Made by a program: the position numbers and the translations under genes. Of a stretch of DNA of 64,000 bases, positions 10,439 through 21,411 are shown piece after piece. The notes beneath the pieces were generated by a model. It was not told where the DNA came from. It did no database searches and saw only the letters and a program-made list of their open reading frames with translations. Positions within the stretch are counted from its first letter, which is position 1; every line of letters begins with the position of its first letter. The stretch spans positions 23,444,916 through 23,508,915 of the forward strand of contig NC_049987.1 in the NCBI RefSeq assembly GCF_000003815.2, in the 5' to 3' direction. Source of the DNA: Branchiostoma floridae (taxonomy: Eukaryota > Chordata > Leptocardii > Amphioxiformes > Branchiostomatidae).

Positions 10439-13400
10439 CTAAGCCTTTCCGGTGGTAACAAAATGTTTATACGACACAGTGTACATACCGACGCAGGTTG
10501 CATGGACCGACGGGACGAACCGCCATTGGCTCCCGTCAAACAGCTTCCACACCGGCCTAGTCTGGTCCGGTGTCATGGCACAGTCGCCGACGTAGGCGAA
10601 GCCATCGTCTTGTCCGATGGTGGGCCCCACCATCCACTGATTGTAGTCATCGAAGAAGAAGAGAAAGTCTCGGCTGTCCGTGTCGCTAACGTAGACAGGC
10701 CTGCCGCCGCTGGTCTGGTTTGTCCTGGTGTAGGTTGTCATGCGGGAAGGTTGGTAGGTGGTGTCACCGTGCAGACGGACCCTCGTGCAGTCTTTAGTGC
10801 TGCTTACTGGCATGGGAACTACAGCACCAGCTGGGGCGTCACCTGCAATAAACAAGGAAGAAAATATATCATACCTAATAGAGCATTCAAAGTTAGCTGA
10901 TACGCGAGGTTACAAAAGGTGGTCAAATAACAGGGCAAAGAGGATTGAAAAATTAAATGTAGGGAATGCGACGCTTTATGTGATCGCCAAATATTGTGTT
11001 AGTCCTACGAACCAGAGCAGGTGATCTTCACATCCGGGTTCTCTCTCCACTGTCCATTGTCCCGCAGAAAGAATTCGAAGGTCCCTTTGATCTCGTCAGC
11101 GTAGAGGTGGGAGTCCTTGACGTAGACACCCCGCCTCCCAAAATCCGGCCCCACCCGCCACTCCAGGTAGCTGCCACCCTTGTAATACAGGAAGTCGCAG
11201 GTGGCGTTGCTGTAGTACACGGGGCGGCCCTCGCGGGTGTTTCCCGTCATGATGTAGGACGTCATCCTGGCGACCTGAACGGTGGTGGAGCCGTATAGGA
11301 CAACCGTTGGACAGCCTGACAGAGAGTGAGAGACAAATATAGAGATACAGATTTGTGAATGGAAGCGAAACTGGTGCTAACACAGATTGATAATTGATTA
11401 ATTTTTACTACTAATAATGTTGCAGAATACACCATCCCAAATAGCACAAATAACAACTGACACCCAATTTACCTGTCGTCTTACTCGACTCGTGAAGACG
11501 CTGCTCTGAGGTTTGAACGGTTCGGCTTCCTTCCTTGTCCAGGTTGCGCTTCAAGGTGTCAACAGTGGTGGACATGTCGTCTTGGTCGCGCTTCAAGGCG
11601 TCAACAGTGGTGGACATGTCGTCTTGGTCGCGCTTCAAGGCGTCAACAGTGGTGGACATGTCGTCTTGGTCGCGCTTCAGGGCGTTATCAGTGGTGGACA
11701 GTTGGCGTCTTGCGTCTTGGTCGCGCTTCAAGGCGTCAACAGTGGTGGATATGTCGTCTTGGTCGCGCTTCAAGGCGTCAACAATGGTTGACAGTTGGCG
11801 CATGTCGTCTTGGTCGCGCTTCAAGGCGTTAACAGTGGTGGACATGTCGTCTTGGTCGCCCTTCAAGGTGTCAACAATGGTGGACAGTTGGCGCATGTCG
11901 TCTTGGTCGCGCTTCAAGGCGTCAACAATGGTGAACAGTTGGCGCACGTCGTCTTGGTCGCGCTTCAAGGCGTCAACAGCGGTGGACAGTTGAGATATCT
12001 CCTAAAGACGAACGTCAGAATACCAAATTTAAGAGAAAATTGAAAACAAGCTAAAAAATGTTTTATCATTACACTGTCCTAAAAATTAATGTTAGTTTTA
12101 AGAAATCGTCTTCAAAACAGGATTGTTCGCAATCCCAGAGTATGTTATTGGAGTTTTTACTTCTTTATTGATGAACGCCAGAGGGGCGAGTCCCAAAGCA
12201 AGCAGCACAGCAATGCCGGCGGCCATACAGCTTCGGTGGGAACGGATGAAGCTGCAGAGAGGACGGCGGCGGCTTGCTCCACCCGGATAAGTGCGGTCTG
12301 TGGAGATAATAACTTTCAGTTTACGTCTACATTGGTACGGATACACGGGTACATACACGTGAACCCTTGCCAACCACTCACTTAAGTACAGAAGTCTGCG
12401 GCCCAACTGTGGCACTGCAAAATATGCCTTTTACGCGAGGACAATTCCGAGTGGAACAGCCTCTCCGCCCACATTGTCGACAGCCCCTCACTTGACACAT
12501 TTAAGAGTAGGTTGCTGCCATCGCACACGTAGTCCAGACACGTAGTGCAGACTACAAACTAGAAAAAGTCCGTAGCGACTCAATTAAGCTCTTGTTGATT
12601 GTATTATCCAGTGATATACACCCGAATCCTGGGCCTATCCAGCCTACGGGTACCTCTAAGTGCTTAAATATTTTTCATACTAATGTTAATAGTTTAATTG
12701 CTGGTACCAAGTTAAATGAACTGGCAACGGTCGCTAATCGTTTCCAAATTGAAATTGTTGCTATAACTGAAACGTGGCTCAGTGGTGCCATTCCATCTGA
12801 AGATCTTGTCATTGACGGTTACCAGCTACCATTGCGCCGTGATAGAAATCGACACGGAGGGGGTGTTCTGGTTTACCTTTCGACCTGGATTCCTTTCAAA
12901 AGGCGGGTCGATCTCGAGCCCCAGTTATTTGAATCTATTTGGATTGAACTTGGATTGAAGAGTTAAATCATTCAAAATTCTCTTCTCTGTTTACTATCGC
13001 CCTCCTGGTCAGGACGCTGCCACAGTTAATGAGTTTATGGATTCCCTCTCAAACTCGGTACAGCTGGCCAGAGTGTCACACCCTGACGCAATTGTCATAG
13101 TTGGGGATTTTAATGCTAAACACCAGCAGTGGTGGCACCTCGACCAAACTACATCTGTTGGTGCCAAATTATTTCAGTCTACGCAGCTTCTAAATCTTAC
13201 CCAAATAATCAACGAGCCAACCTGTGACTTATCTCAGAATCCCTCTCTTATTGATTTGATATTTACTGACGCATTTAATTACGTAGATAAGACATCAATA
13301 TTGGCACCTTTATCAGGGTGCCACCATAGCCCTACAATCTGTTCTATGTTATTCTCTGTGTATTTTCCCAAACCTTATTCACGTATCGTTTGGGACTACA

Positions 13401-16400
13401 GGAACATTAACTTTGATAAGCTATCCGAATACTGCACGCATCCTACATGGTGCGACATTTTCTTGTGTTCATCTGTTGACAAATCTGCGGTAAAACTAAG
13501 CAAACTCATTCTTGAGGCAAAAGACCTGTGTGTTCCAATCAAATCCATATTAGTTAGACCCAAGGACAAACCTTGGATAACTCGTGATATACGTACGCTA
13601 ATGAGATTGCGTGACAAACTCCACAAATTCCTATTTTTAAAAAGGGGGACCCCCAGGACAAATGCAACTATCGCCCGGTTTCTTTGTTGTCTTCCTTGTC
13701 GAAGGTCCTTGAGAAAATAGTTTACAAACATTTGTACAACCACCTTACACAGAACAGCCTTCTTTATCGATTACAATCAGGTTTTATACGTGGTGATTCC
13801 ACTGTACGGCAATTGGTATACTTTACTCATGTAATTCTTGAAGCATTGGACTCGGGGAGGGAGGTTCGTTCTGTTTTCTTGGAGTTCTCAAAGGCCTTCG
13901 ACAAAGTATGGCATATAGGCCTAGTCTATAAGTTACAAAAAAATGGTATCGAAGGCCCCCTTATAAATTGGTTATTATGTTACCTCCAAAATCGATTTCA
14001 ACGTGTTGTTATCGACGGCCAGTCGTCTAACTGGTGCGGCATTTCTGCCGGCGTCCCCCAGGGTTTTGTTCTGGGCCCTTTACTTTTTTTAGTTTACATT
14101 AACGATATTGTTGAAGGACTTGCCTCCCAGCCTATGCTATTTGCTGATGATAGCTCTCTGCTCCAAGTTATTGATAACCCAATTAACGACGCACTTTCGC
14201 TTAATTCAGATTTGGAAAAGATTCATTTATGGTCCACCAATTGGCTAATGGAACTAAACCCTGCTAAAACTGAAGAAATGTGCTTTACCTCCAAAAGACT
14301 TTATCCGGTCCATCCCCCTCTTTTTCTTAATAAAACCATGATTAAGTCAGTTTCTAGTCACAAGCATATTGGGGTTATTTTTAGCTCCAATATGTCTTGG
14401 CATCAACACATTGAAAGCATTGTCACCAAAGCCTCTAAAAGTGTCCAATTATTTAGTGTTTTAAAATTCAAATTATCCCGTCAGGTTCTAGAAAAGATAT
14501 ACAAGTCCTTTATACGTTCTTTGTTAGAATATGCTGACATTGTTTGGCACGGGTGCACAATTGAGAAATCAAATCTCGTCGAAAGAATTCAGTATCACTG
14601 TTCCCTCATTGTAACCGGTGCAATAAAAGGGTCATCATATTCTGCCACTCGTAAAGAACTCGGCTGGGAGTCATTGTCCGACAGGCGTCATATTCACCGC
14701 CTATTACTATTTCACAATGTTGTTAACGGACTGACTCGTGAATACCTTACCACTTTACTTCCTTATGCAATTACGGTGATATGTAATTATGATTTGAGAA
14801 ACAGCAGAAACTTGAGACCTATTAAATTTTCGACTGACCGCTTTGGAAAGTCCTTTACTCCATATTCCATCACTGCTTGGAACAACTTGGACTTAACTCT
14901 TCGTACACTCGATTTCTCGAAATTTCGAGAACATCTTTTTAAAACGATACGCCCTCCCAAATTCAGCCATTTTAGCTTCGGGTCTCGACACTCTTGCATC
15001 CTCATTTCACGACTTCGTATGGGCACCTGCAGCTTGAATTATAGTCTTTTCACGCGGGGTCTTGTGTCAAGCCCAGCCTGCAGCTGCGGGTGTCCATACG
15101 AAACGATTTCACACTACCTTTTGCACTGCCCTACCTATAATTACCAGCGCTCAGTTCTCATCGGCAAACTCTCTGGGTTACTTGTACATATACTTGATTT
15201 CCACAGTCTTGCAAATAATGCCAAAGAAATGTTGATCTTACAAGGTAGTTCTTTCTGCTCCTTCAATGTCAATTGCAGAATTATAGAAGCAACACATGTG
15301 TCCATTTCAACAACAAATCGTTTTTAGATTCAAGTAGGATTCCTTGTTTTAGTTTTCTACTCCAGTAAGGGAGATCGACTCACGTACACTGTTCATACAT
15401 ATGTAATTATCTATTTATTATTGTCCTGTATAATTTATTATTTTCAATTCTTGTATAAGTGGCGGCGTTAATATAAGTTGAATGTAACTTGAGTCCGCCG
15501 TCACTTTGTCCTCGTCCGTTTATTTGTATTTTTACACGTATTTCAATAAAGAAAAAAAAATAAATTAAGCAAGAAGTAAATGAATTCATGAATAAAGAAA
15601 TAGTTGAGGCCTTGGAAAATTTATGTTTCCTATTACAGTCCAGAAATGTAATGTCGGTTGGCAAAATTCTCTTTTTTTCAGAGGGAGGTTGCACCATGCG
15701 GTGGCATAACACATACTCATTAGTAGTTCTGGTATAAAGTATTGCGTCAGAGTACTTGAATGGGCCGTTGTTGTTCTGTGCACAACAGCGAGGTGGAAAC
15801 AGTGATGAATAGTAGAGAAATAAATCAGTATTAATACTGTGTATAAGTCGGATTGCGATGTTTCTTCGGTTAGCGAGAATTTGCGCCTTGATACTGTTAC
15901 AGGGTACTGCTTGTGCGTCGGTTGCAGTTCCATGACCTCCGAAGGGAGTCAGATTTTCTTATGAAAGAACAAGCCGACAAATCTATTCTCATTTTCAGAT
16001 AAGGAAAAGTTTCAGGTAACCAAAAAGGAAAGTGTACATTCGCACGAAATCTGACGAGCCGGCTATCAAGAATGACCTTGAGGACTTTGCAACAAACTTT
16101 AACCTGAGAACAAAAGACATGTCAGTGACACAGAAATGGAATGACTTCAAAGGAAAAATGAAGCACACAATGAACAAGCACATTCCTAGTAAAATGACAT
16201 CAAGCAGATACAACCTGCCTTGGTTTAACAGAAACTTAAGAAGACACTGTCATCTTTTGGAAACCCCTGCACCCCTCCTATGGAACATGTAGACATTTCT
16301 ACGTATGGTGAAGAAAAAATGTTGCAAGGCCTTAATCCGTCCAAAGCATCCGGGCCCGACCAAATACCTCCTTGGTTCCTCAAAATGACAGCCAGTGAAA

Positions 16401-18512
16401 TCGCACCTGTTTTGACTAACATTTTCCAACATACGCTTGACACAGGAGAAATCCCTCAAGACTGGAGAGATGCAAACATATGCGCCATTTTCAAAAAGGG
16501 AGATAGAGCGGATCCCAGTAACTACAGACCTGTTTCACTTACCTGTATTTCCTGTAAACTACTCGAACACATTATTCATAGCCATATCATGAAACACTTG
16601 GAAGGCCACAACATACTAACGGACTACCAGCATGGTTTCAGAGCAAAGCGATCAACAGAAACACAGCTTATTTTAACAGTTCACGATATAGCTGGGGCAC
16701 TGAACAATAAAAGACAGGTGGACCTAGCAATACTTGATTTCACTAAAGCCTTCGACAAAGTCCCACATAGCAGACTCATAACAAAACTGGAGTACTATGG
16801 AATTCAAGGTTCTACATTAAACTGGTTAAAGGCTTTCCTGACGAACAGAGAGCAAACGGTAGTGGTAGAAGGGAAGGCCTCAGCTCCAGTTAAAGTTGCA
16901 TCGGGAGTTCCGCAAGGGACTATTCTGGGGCCATTGCTCTTCCTCTTGTACATAAACGACTTGCCAGACCAGGTCGATTCAAGTGTGAGGTTATTCGCCG
17001 ATGATTGTCTGCTATATATAGAGGTATCAGCAAAGAATGACTCACAACTTCTTCAGAAAGATCTGAACACCCTGGAAGAATGGCAAAGGAAATGGCTTAT
17101 GCAGTTCAATCCTGATAAGTGCTATATCATGCACATAACGAACAAACGCACACCAAATGTGTCCCCTTACCAGTTTTGTGGTCAGACATTAGCAACCACA
17201 AAAAGCCACCCATACCTAGGTGTTACGTTAACAACTGGGCTGAAGTGGGGTGCCCTTGTTAACAAAATAACAACCAAGGCCAAACAGACATTGGGTGTGA
17301 TCAAACGTAACTTGTGGGCATGCCCATCCAGGGTAAAATCACTTGCATACACGTCTCTGGTAAGACCTAACCTTGAATATGCCGCAACAGTATGGGATCC
17401 GTATACAAAGAAAGACAAAGATAAACTTGAAAGGGTACAGAACCAAGCTGCCCGATTCTGTACAAACAACTACAACAGGGATGCTAGTGTTGAAAAATGA
17501 AAACAGATTTACAGTGGACATCACTTGAAGACAGAAGGAAAATGTCCAGACTTTCAATGATGTTCAGAATGACCAATAAGCTGGTGGACGTACCGACTGA
17601 TAAGTATCTAATACCAGCTCAAAAAAGAACAAGAAACAGCCATGACTTCAAGTACCAGAGTTTCCAAGCTAGGATTGATGTGTTCAAAAATTCGTATTTT
17701 CCCAGAACTATCGTAGATTGGAATTTGTTATCACCAAGTACAGTAGGGGCATCTTCTCTGGATAGTTTTAAAGAACGCTTGCAGATAGATGTGCAAAAGT
17801 TAGGTGTGACGGATCGTTCAGTGTAATATAACCAGCTGCTGCCGCACCACGTGCCTGCGAAGCTGGTGTGTTACGCCGAATGGCGGTTATACCGGCTATA
17901 TAGATACAGATACAGATACAGATATTTTGTAGGTTTTACCCTGAACGTCAGCATATCGAATTCTCGAAACTGCTTCTGCAGCTCTATAAATTTTGTGGTG
18001 CCGAGCCTCCTCACTTTGGGGTCCATAACGATGTAAATCATGATAGGCAAAAACCGTGTTCTGCTATACTATAAAAGATTGGGGGTGGGGGCGTGGGGTC
18101 CCCGCTATGACTCTTAACCTATGCCAATTGCCTTTAAGCTCAATAGGTTCGTTATATAATGTAGTCAGCTTTAGTTGGTATTTGAAAAGAGCAAGCATTG
18201 AAACTTCTGTATGAAAAAAAATATAGTAATTTTACAAATAACATTGAATGGCTATTTTGTACTGAAAATGGCAAGTAACAAGTAACAAAAATGTCGGCTA
18301 CCTGCATACGTGTCCGTTGGGTAATGGTTCACCTCCTCGGCTTCTACGTACGTGTGTGAAGACGCTTCTTCGTCTTCAGCCTCGTTGCCATGGCGGACAC
18401 GCCCACGGGAACCACCCTGACGGACAGGAAGGGGTTGGGGCGGTGGCCCGCTGGTTTGGCCGCTGTCAGGGCGCGAGAAAGGGGACCGGACTGGCTCTGC
18501 TTGCTCGTACAT
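10439..18512 (-). CDS. Gene B: expanded tandem paralog of gene A, stalk plus two GRPVY modules
   Basis: Exons are 18302-18512, 12161-12297, 11473-12001, 11013-11315 and 10439-10842, totalling 1584 nt and giving an exact 527-aa frame with the same phases as gene A. The layout is a Pro-rich cytosolic tail, a transmembrane exon (CSFIRSHRSCMAAGI then a hydrophobic run), a coiled coil, and two Cys-bounded GRPVY modules. The coiled-coil exon has ten repeats against five in gene A, which accounts for most of the size difference. Exon 4 has two extra codons near its end. Intron 1 is about 6 kb because two LINEs were inserted; gene A has the empty sites. No nonsense or frameshift was seen in the exons, so the copy appears intact. 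Confidence 0.8.
11473..12001 (-). CDS. Gene B exon 3, ten-repeat coiled-coil stalk
   Basis: The acceptor is TTTAG|GAGATATC and the donor is ACGACAG|GTAAAT. Ten tandem repeats mix 14- and 17-residue units, each starting (D/N)(A/T)LK. At DNA level this is a coding minisatellite with 42- and 51-bp units, always in frame. It ends with the same non-repeat linker as gene A. Confidence 0.8.
12161..12297 (-). CDS. Gene B exon 2, transmembrane anchor
   Basis: The acceptor is CTCCACAG|AC (phase 1) and the donor is AAAGAA|GTAAAA (phase 0). It encodes DRTYPGGASRRRPLC, then FIRSHRS, then about 20 hydrophobic residues ending APLAFINKE. Positive charge before the span supports cytosolic N and extracellular C by the positive-inside rule. 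The Cys next to the membrane could be palmitoylated; that is inference. Confidence 0.75.
12592..13720 (+). pseudogene. Endonuclease fragment of LINE 1
   Basis: Two frames, 12592-12966 and 13037-13720, are separated by a frameshift around GLKS/LNHSKF. Signature pieces are VAITETWLSG, YQLPLRRDRNRHGGGVLVY and IVIVGDFNAKHQQWW, all of apurinic-endonuclease type. The frame runs into the deletion junction near 13650. Confidence 0.7.
13684..15327 (+). pseudogene. Reverse transcriptase frame of LINE 1
   Basis: A long uninterrupted frame of about 547 codons covers RT fingers to the C-terminal region. YRPVSLL in the upstream frame and LSSLSKVLEKIVYKHL mark the start of the domain. SKAFDKVWH, GVPQG and FADD are motifs A, B and C. 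Motif A reads VFLEFSKAFD; active LINE RTs have LD at that point. The long open frame suggests recent arrival despite the internal deletion. Confidence 0.75.
15571..16001 (-). other. Gene B intron segment between the two LINEs
   Basis: Matches the gene A intron at about 5408-6155 minus the 310-bp A-only segment. Nothing coding. Confidence 0.5.
16002..17918 (+). mobile_element. LINE 2: second CR1/Jockey-like element in gene B intron 1
   Basis: The insertion splits a sequence that is continuous in gene A (6140-6165): left flank attttcagata at 15991-16001 and right flank cagatatttt from 17919, with a GATACA-rich 3' tail. The frame at 16032-16292 is a pre-RT segment ending at a deletion/frameshift. 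The frame at 16280-17500 is RT with SKASGPDQIPPW, LDFTKAFDKVPHSRL, GVPQGTILGPLLFLLYIND and LFADDCLLY. A +1 shift at about 17497 moves to the C-terminal frame that ends at 17826. Motif A keeps its Asp, but 5' truncation, internal deletion and frameshift make it inactive. Confidence 0.87.
16280..17826 (+). pseudogene. Reverse transcriptase of LINE 2 with one C-terminal frameshift
   Basis: Motifs 0 to D are visible in order: KKGDRADPSNYRPVSLT, LDFTKAFDKV, GVPQGTILGP and LFADD, then FNPDKCYIMH. The conserved thumb/C-terminal segment (LVRPNLEYAATVWDPY, then SLEDRRKMSRLSMMF) is split between two frames at about 17497. Confidence 0.8.
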
Positions 18513-18767
18513 GACCGTACTGTGCAGACAATAGGCGAACAGTGTAGCAGCCAACGCCAAGGTGCATGAATATGGACAACTATGCCGGGATTAGTCTGAA
18601 GAAGTAAGGATATATCTGCCCATATTTGGAGGTAAGACGTGGTATGACGTGTTGCGAACGGTAGTTTGTATTCCTACATGGAGCAGACCAATTTTCTGGA
18701 GACAGACGTGAAGGTGGGAGGTGTAAAGACAATACATATTCTACAAGGTACCATTTTACAATGTAAC

Positions 18768-19026
18768 TCTTAAGGTGCACTCTCAATGCACTTGCGTCAA
18801 GCTTGTGTCACTGCGGAGTTCGTTCACTGCGTCATTGTTTAGTTATTTTCTCCGATTTTTATAATTTACATATTACGTAATACGTAAAAGGATAACTTAG
18901 ATGACGACAAAATACACAAAAAGTAAGACAATTCTTTCTTCATCTCTGAAACTTCATCTCTGAGTATCTTTCGAACCCCGCAGTGACGCAAGCGTGACGC
19001 AAGTGCAGTGATAGTACACCTTTAGG
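18768..19026. mobile_element. MITE-like foldback upstream of gene B
   Basis: Arms are about 55 bp, with CTTAAGGTGCACT then TGCACTTGCGTCA and GTCACTGCGG inverted at the right end (CCGCAGTGACGCAAG to ACACCTTTAG). The centre is AT-rich. Unit A lacks it at the matching place (about 7000). Confidence 0.65.
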
Positions 19027-21411
19027 GTTGTTCCCCTTTTGTACTTGTGCTGTGGTATACGAAAAAAGCTCTCTCCCTTTTGTGGCACAATCCTATTGAA
19101 CTCACTACAGTCACATGTCAGAGCATCAGTGTCAATTGCTACTTTTAAAACAATCTATATATACAAGGGAATACTACATTTTTAAAACTTTTTTCTATTG
19201 TGTAATTTTTGTCGCATTTCATATTGCAAAGTTCATTCTCATCACCATCTATTTATGTTTTCAAGTCACATTATGCTAACGTTACATCCTTAATTTAAGA
19301 TCTTGTGTTATTCGTAAGTTACTTTCATTTTGCACTAGTTAGAAATTTGCGTTAAAGGGTTGTTATTTTCTGTAACGTTACTTTGCTTTGTTTTGTGTTG
19401 ATCATTATAAGTTTATTTGCATGTTCTTGCCCGAGGGCTAATTGCAACATGGGACATACAGAATGTATATCAAACATACATAAAATAAAAGACTTTGGTA
19501 TAGATAGCAATGGTAAGAAGTGAAAACAAGTGACTATTATAGCAATAATATGGACTGCTGAGAGCTACAATTTAAGCATTTGTGGTTTGACTTCTTTTCA
19601 GGAAGCAGTGGAAGACAAAGTGTCCCACGTTTTTTATGATGAGTGGGTGATGTAACGTTAACAGGGTTAACACCGGTACTGATTTTTCGGCGGCAGTTAG
19701 CACTTGATGCAAGGATGCGGTGAAAGTTTGCACCCCCTAGCTGCTTGCTCTGAAACCACAGGTGTGCTTTTGGTATATCAAGGAGGATAACCGAAGACAA
19801 AAATGTACACAGATAAAAGCAAATTATGAATTTATTTTACAATTTCTGAGGAAATGTTACAATTAACTCAATTGTTTTCCACAATAGAACCTTGATTAAT
19901 ACATATCATGTAGACATAATTTGAATAATTAATGCAATTGGTATTTAAGTTGCAATCTAAGTGGAAAATGATATTATATTCAGTATGCGGATAGCTTAGA
20001 GATGTTCATAATTCCGCAATGAACTGCAAATTAGAACTTTATTTGGCCAATTAATGAGAAAAAAAATCTATAATTCTATAGTCTTTCATAAGAAGACCTT
20101 AATACATGTAACAGATACTCGATAACCAAATATGGCCATGATTTGCCTAATTAATGAAATTGATAATCATCTTGCCATCTAGTGGGTGCTGACAGGAAAT
20201 TTATACTTGTTACACGTTAGTTTAAGGTGTGCATATCCAGATATAGATTATGTGAAAGTGGGAGTCATTTGCATTATACAACACTGTTATACAGATAAAA
20301 CAAATCCAATCTAAACAATACTTACGTATTACACATCACAAATCTAAAATCATCCGCCTTTTCCTATCATGATGATTGTACCCAAAAACTGTATGACATT
20401 AGTATCCAAAGTCTTAACATCAGTGGGCAGGTCATTAAAAAGCTTCGGAACTCTGTATACAAAATTTTTTTCTCTTCTTAATTTTTGGTTAACACATCCA
20501 AAAATTATATATTTACCATTCTACTAAGTATGTATGGAGTTCATCCATCGTTTAAGGTTTGAAATCCATGTAATAAGACACGCTAGGTAGATTGTCGACG
20601 TATGGGGTAAACATTTTCATCAAGCTAAGGGCACAACCTGCCGTACGTGCATTTTGTCCGTACGGTTTTTGAGGAGGCCACGTCCGCCACGTCTTTCTGA
20701 AAACATGGGGAACGACTGATAAGAGCAGGGAGGGAGTACGTCAACGCACACAAAGTTTTGCATACACGTAAAGTTATACGGCGTGCCTGTGTGCCCCAAA
20801 ATCCGTCGGATTCCCTACGAGTACGGATGCGGTACTTACCACTTACGGATCCCAAAGATTGTCCACGTTTTGGCACGAAGACAGCACGTATTTGCAAGTA
20901 GGGCGGGTTGTGCCCTTAGCTTAAGATACGCCAAACGTCAGGACACTGTCGAAAGGCATTGGATGCTACCTGAAACTTCTGACTGTTTCTAAAATCAGAT
21001 CCAGCGGCATGAGTATCTGCTATTCTATTTTGCGCATGTTATTACCTGGATGTCTAACCTTCATCCACGTGTTTTAACTCTATTTCACATAATGGTATTT
21101 AGCGTACCTGAACTGGTACAAATTAACTGGTGTCCCTTGGTGTCCTTGTGACTAGAAATAACTTTAAGTACTTTCACTTAGTTTGTCTCTTTACCAGTAG
21201 CCAGCCGACATCAGAATGCGTTCCAGTGATCTATATATCATACCATGGCGAGCCTTGCAGGCTCAGTTTTGCAATACCTGATGAAGAAAAAAGATATGCC
21301 ATATTGTCCTATTGCTGTAAGCCAGATTTTATATATATACTGGTCAGTTTTACTGTATGGCCGACGCCCGGAAAGCCCCTGTACAGCAGCGGTGAGAGTT
21401 CCGCCTGTCGT
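19027..21411. other. Gene C1 3' flank and B/C1 intergenic region
   Basis: AT-rich. Segments at 19200-19330 and 20280-20460 resemble the A/B 3' flank at 190-340 and 1490-1640, and 20320-20600 resembles 33450-33740. Apart from the 20622 MITE no gene is visible. Confidence 0.5.
20622..20922. mobile_element. MITE with AAGCTAAGGGCACAACC ends
   Basis: The terminal 17 bp are inverted at both ends. The matching place near 33750 is continuous without it, so the insertion postdates the duplication of that flank. Interior GC-rich blocks differ from the AT-rich surroundings. Confidence 0.65.

Larger units (their letters stand above)
12590..15562 (+). mobile_element. LINE 1: CR1/L2-like non-LTR element, internally deleted, in gene B intron 1
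   Basis: The body is flanked by an 8-bp duplication aattaagc (12582-12589 and 15563-15570) and ends with an AATAAAG/A-rich tail. The 5' part encodes an N-terminal SSDIHPNPGP motif and an AP-endonuclease domain (NIFHTNVNSL, GDFNAKHQQWW) with a frameshift near 12965. A deletion near 13650-13690 joins the endonuclease C-terminus to the RT. The RT has LEFSKAFDKVWH, GVPQGFVLGPL and LFADDSSL motifs and a C-terminal CSCGCPYETISHYLLHCP zinc-knuckle-like tail. Motif A has Glu in place of the usual catalytic Asp, so the copy is dead on several grounds. The same place in gene A has no insert. Confidence 0.88.
7085..19110. repeat. Tandem duplication unit B
   Basis: Matches unit A from GGGGGCGTTCCTT to the CAATCCTAT(T/G)GA block near 19090-19110. 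It is enlarged by LINE 1, LINE 2, the 18768 MITE and the stalk expansion. A has about 310 bp (5466-5785) that B lacks. Confidence 0.8.

Noticed and set aside
11513-12043. Long + strand frames reading VALQGVNSGGHVV or SWSRFKASTVVD repeats
   Set aside because: They are antisense frames of the coiled-coil minisatellite; the minus frame has correct splice sites and phase. The same applies at 4511-4798, 30818-31237 and 63158-63494.
20625-20992. Overlapping frames of 69-90 codons on both strands
   Set aside because: They coincide with a GC-rich TIR element; the arms pair with each other and no homology was recognised.
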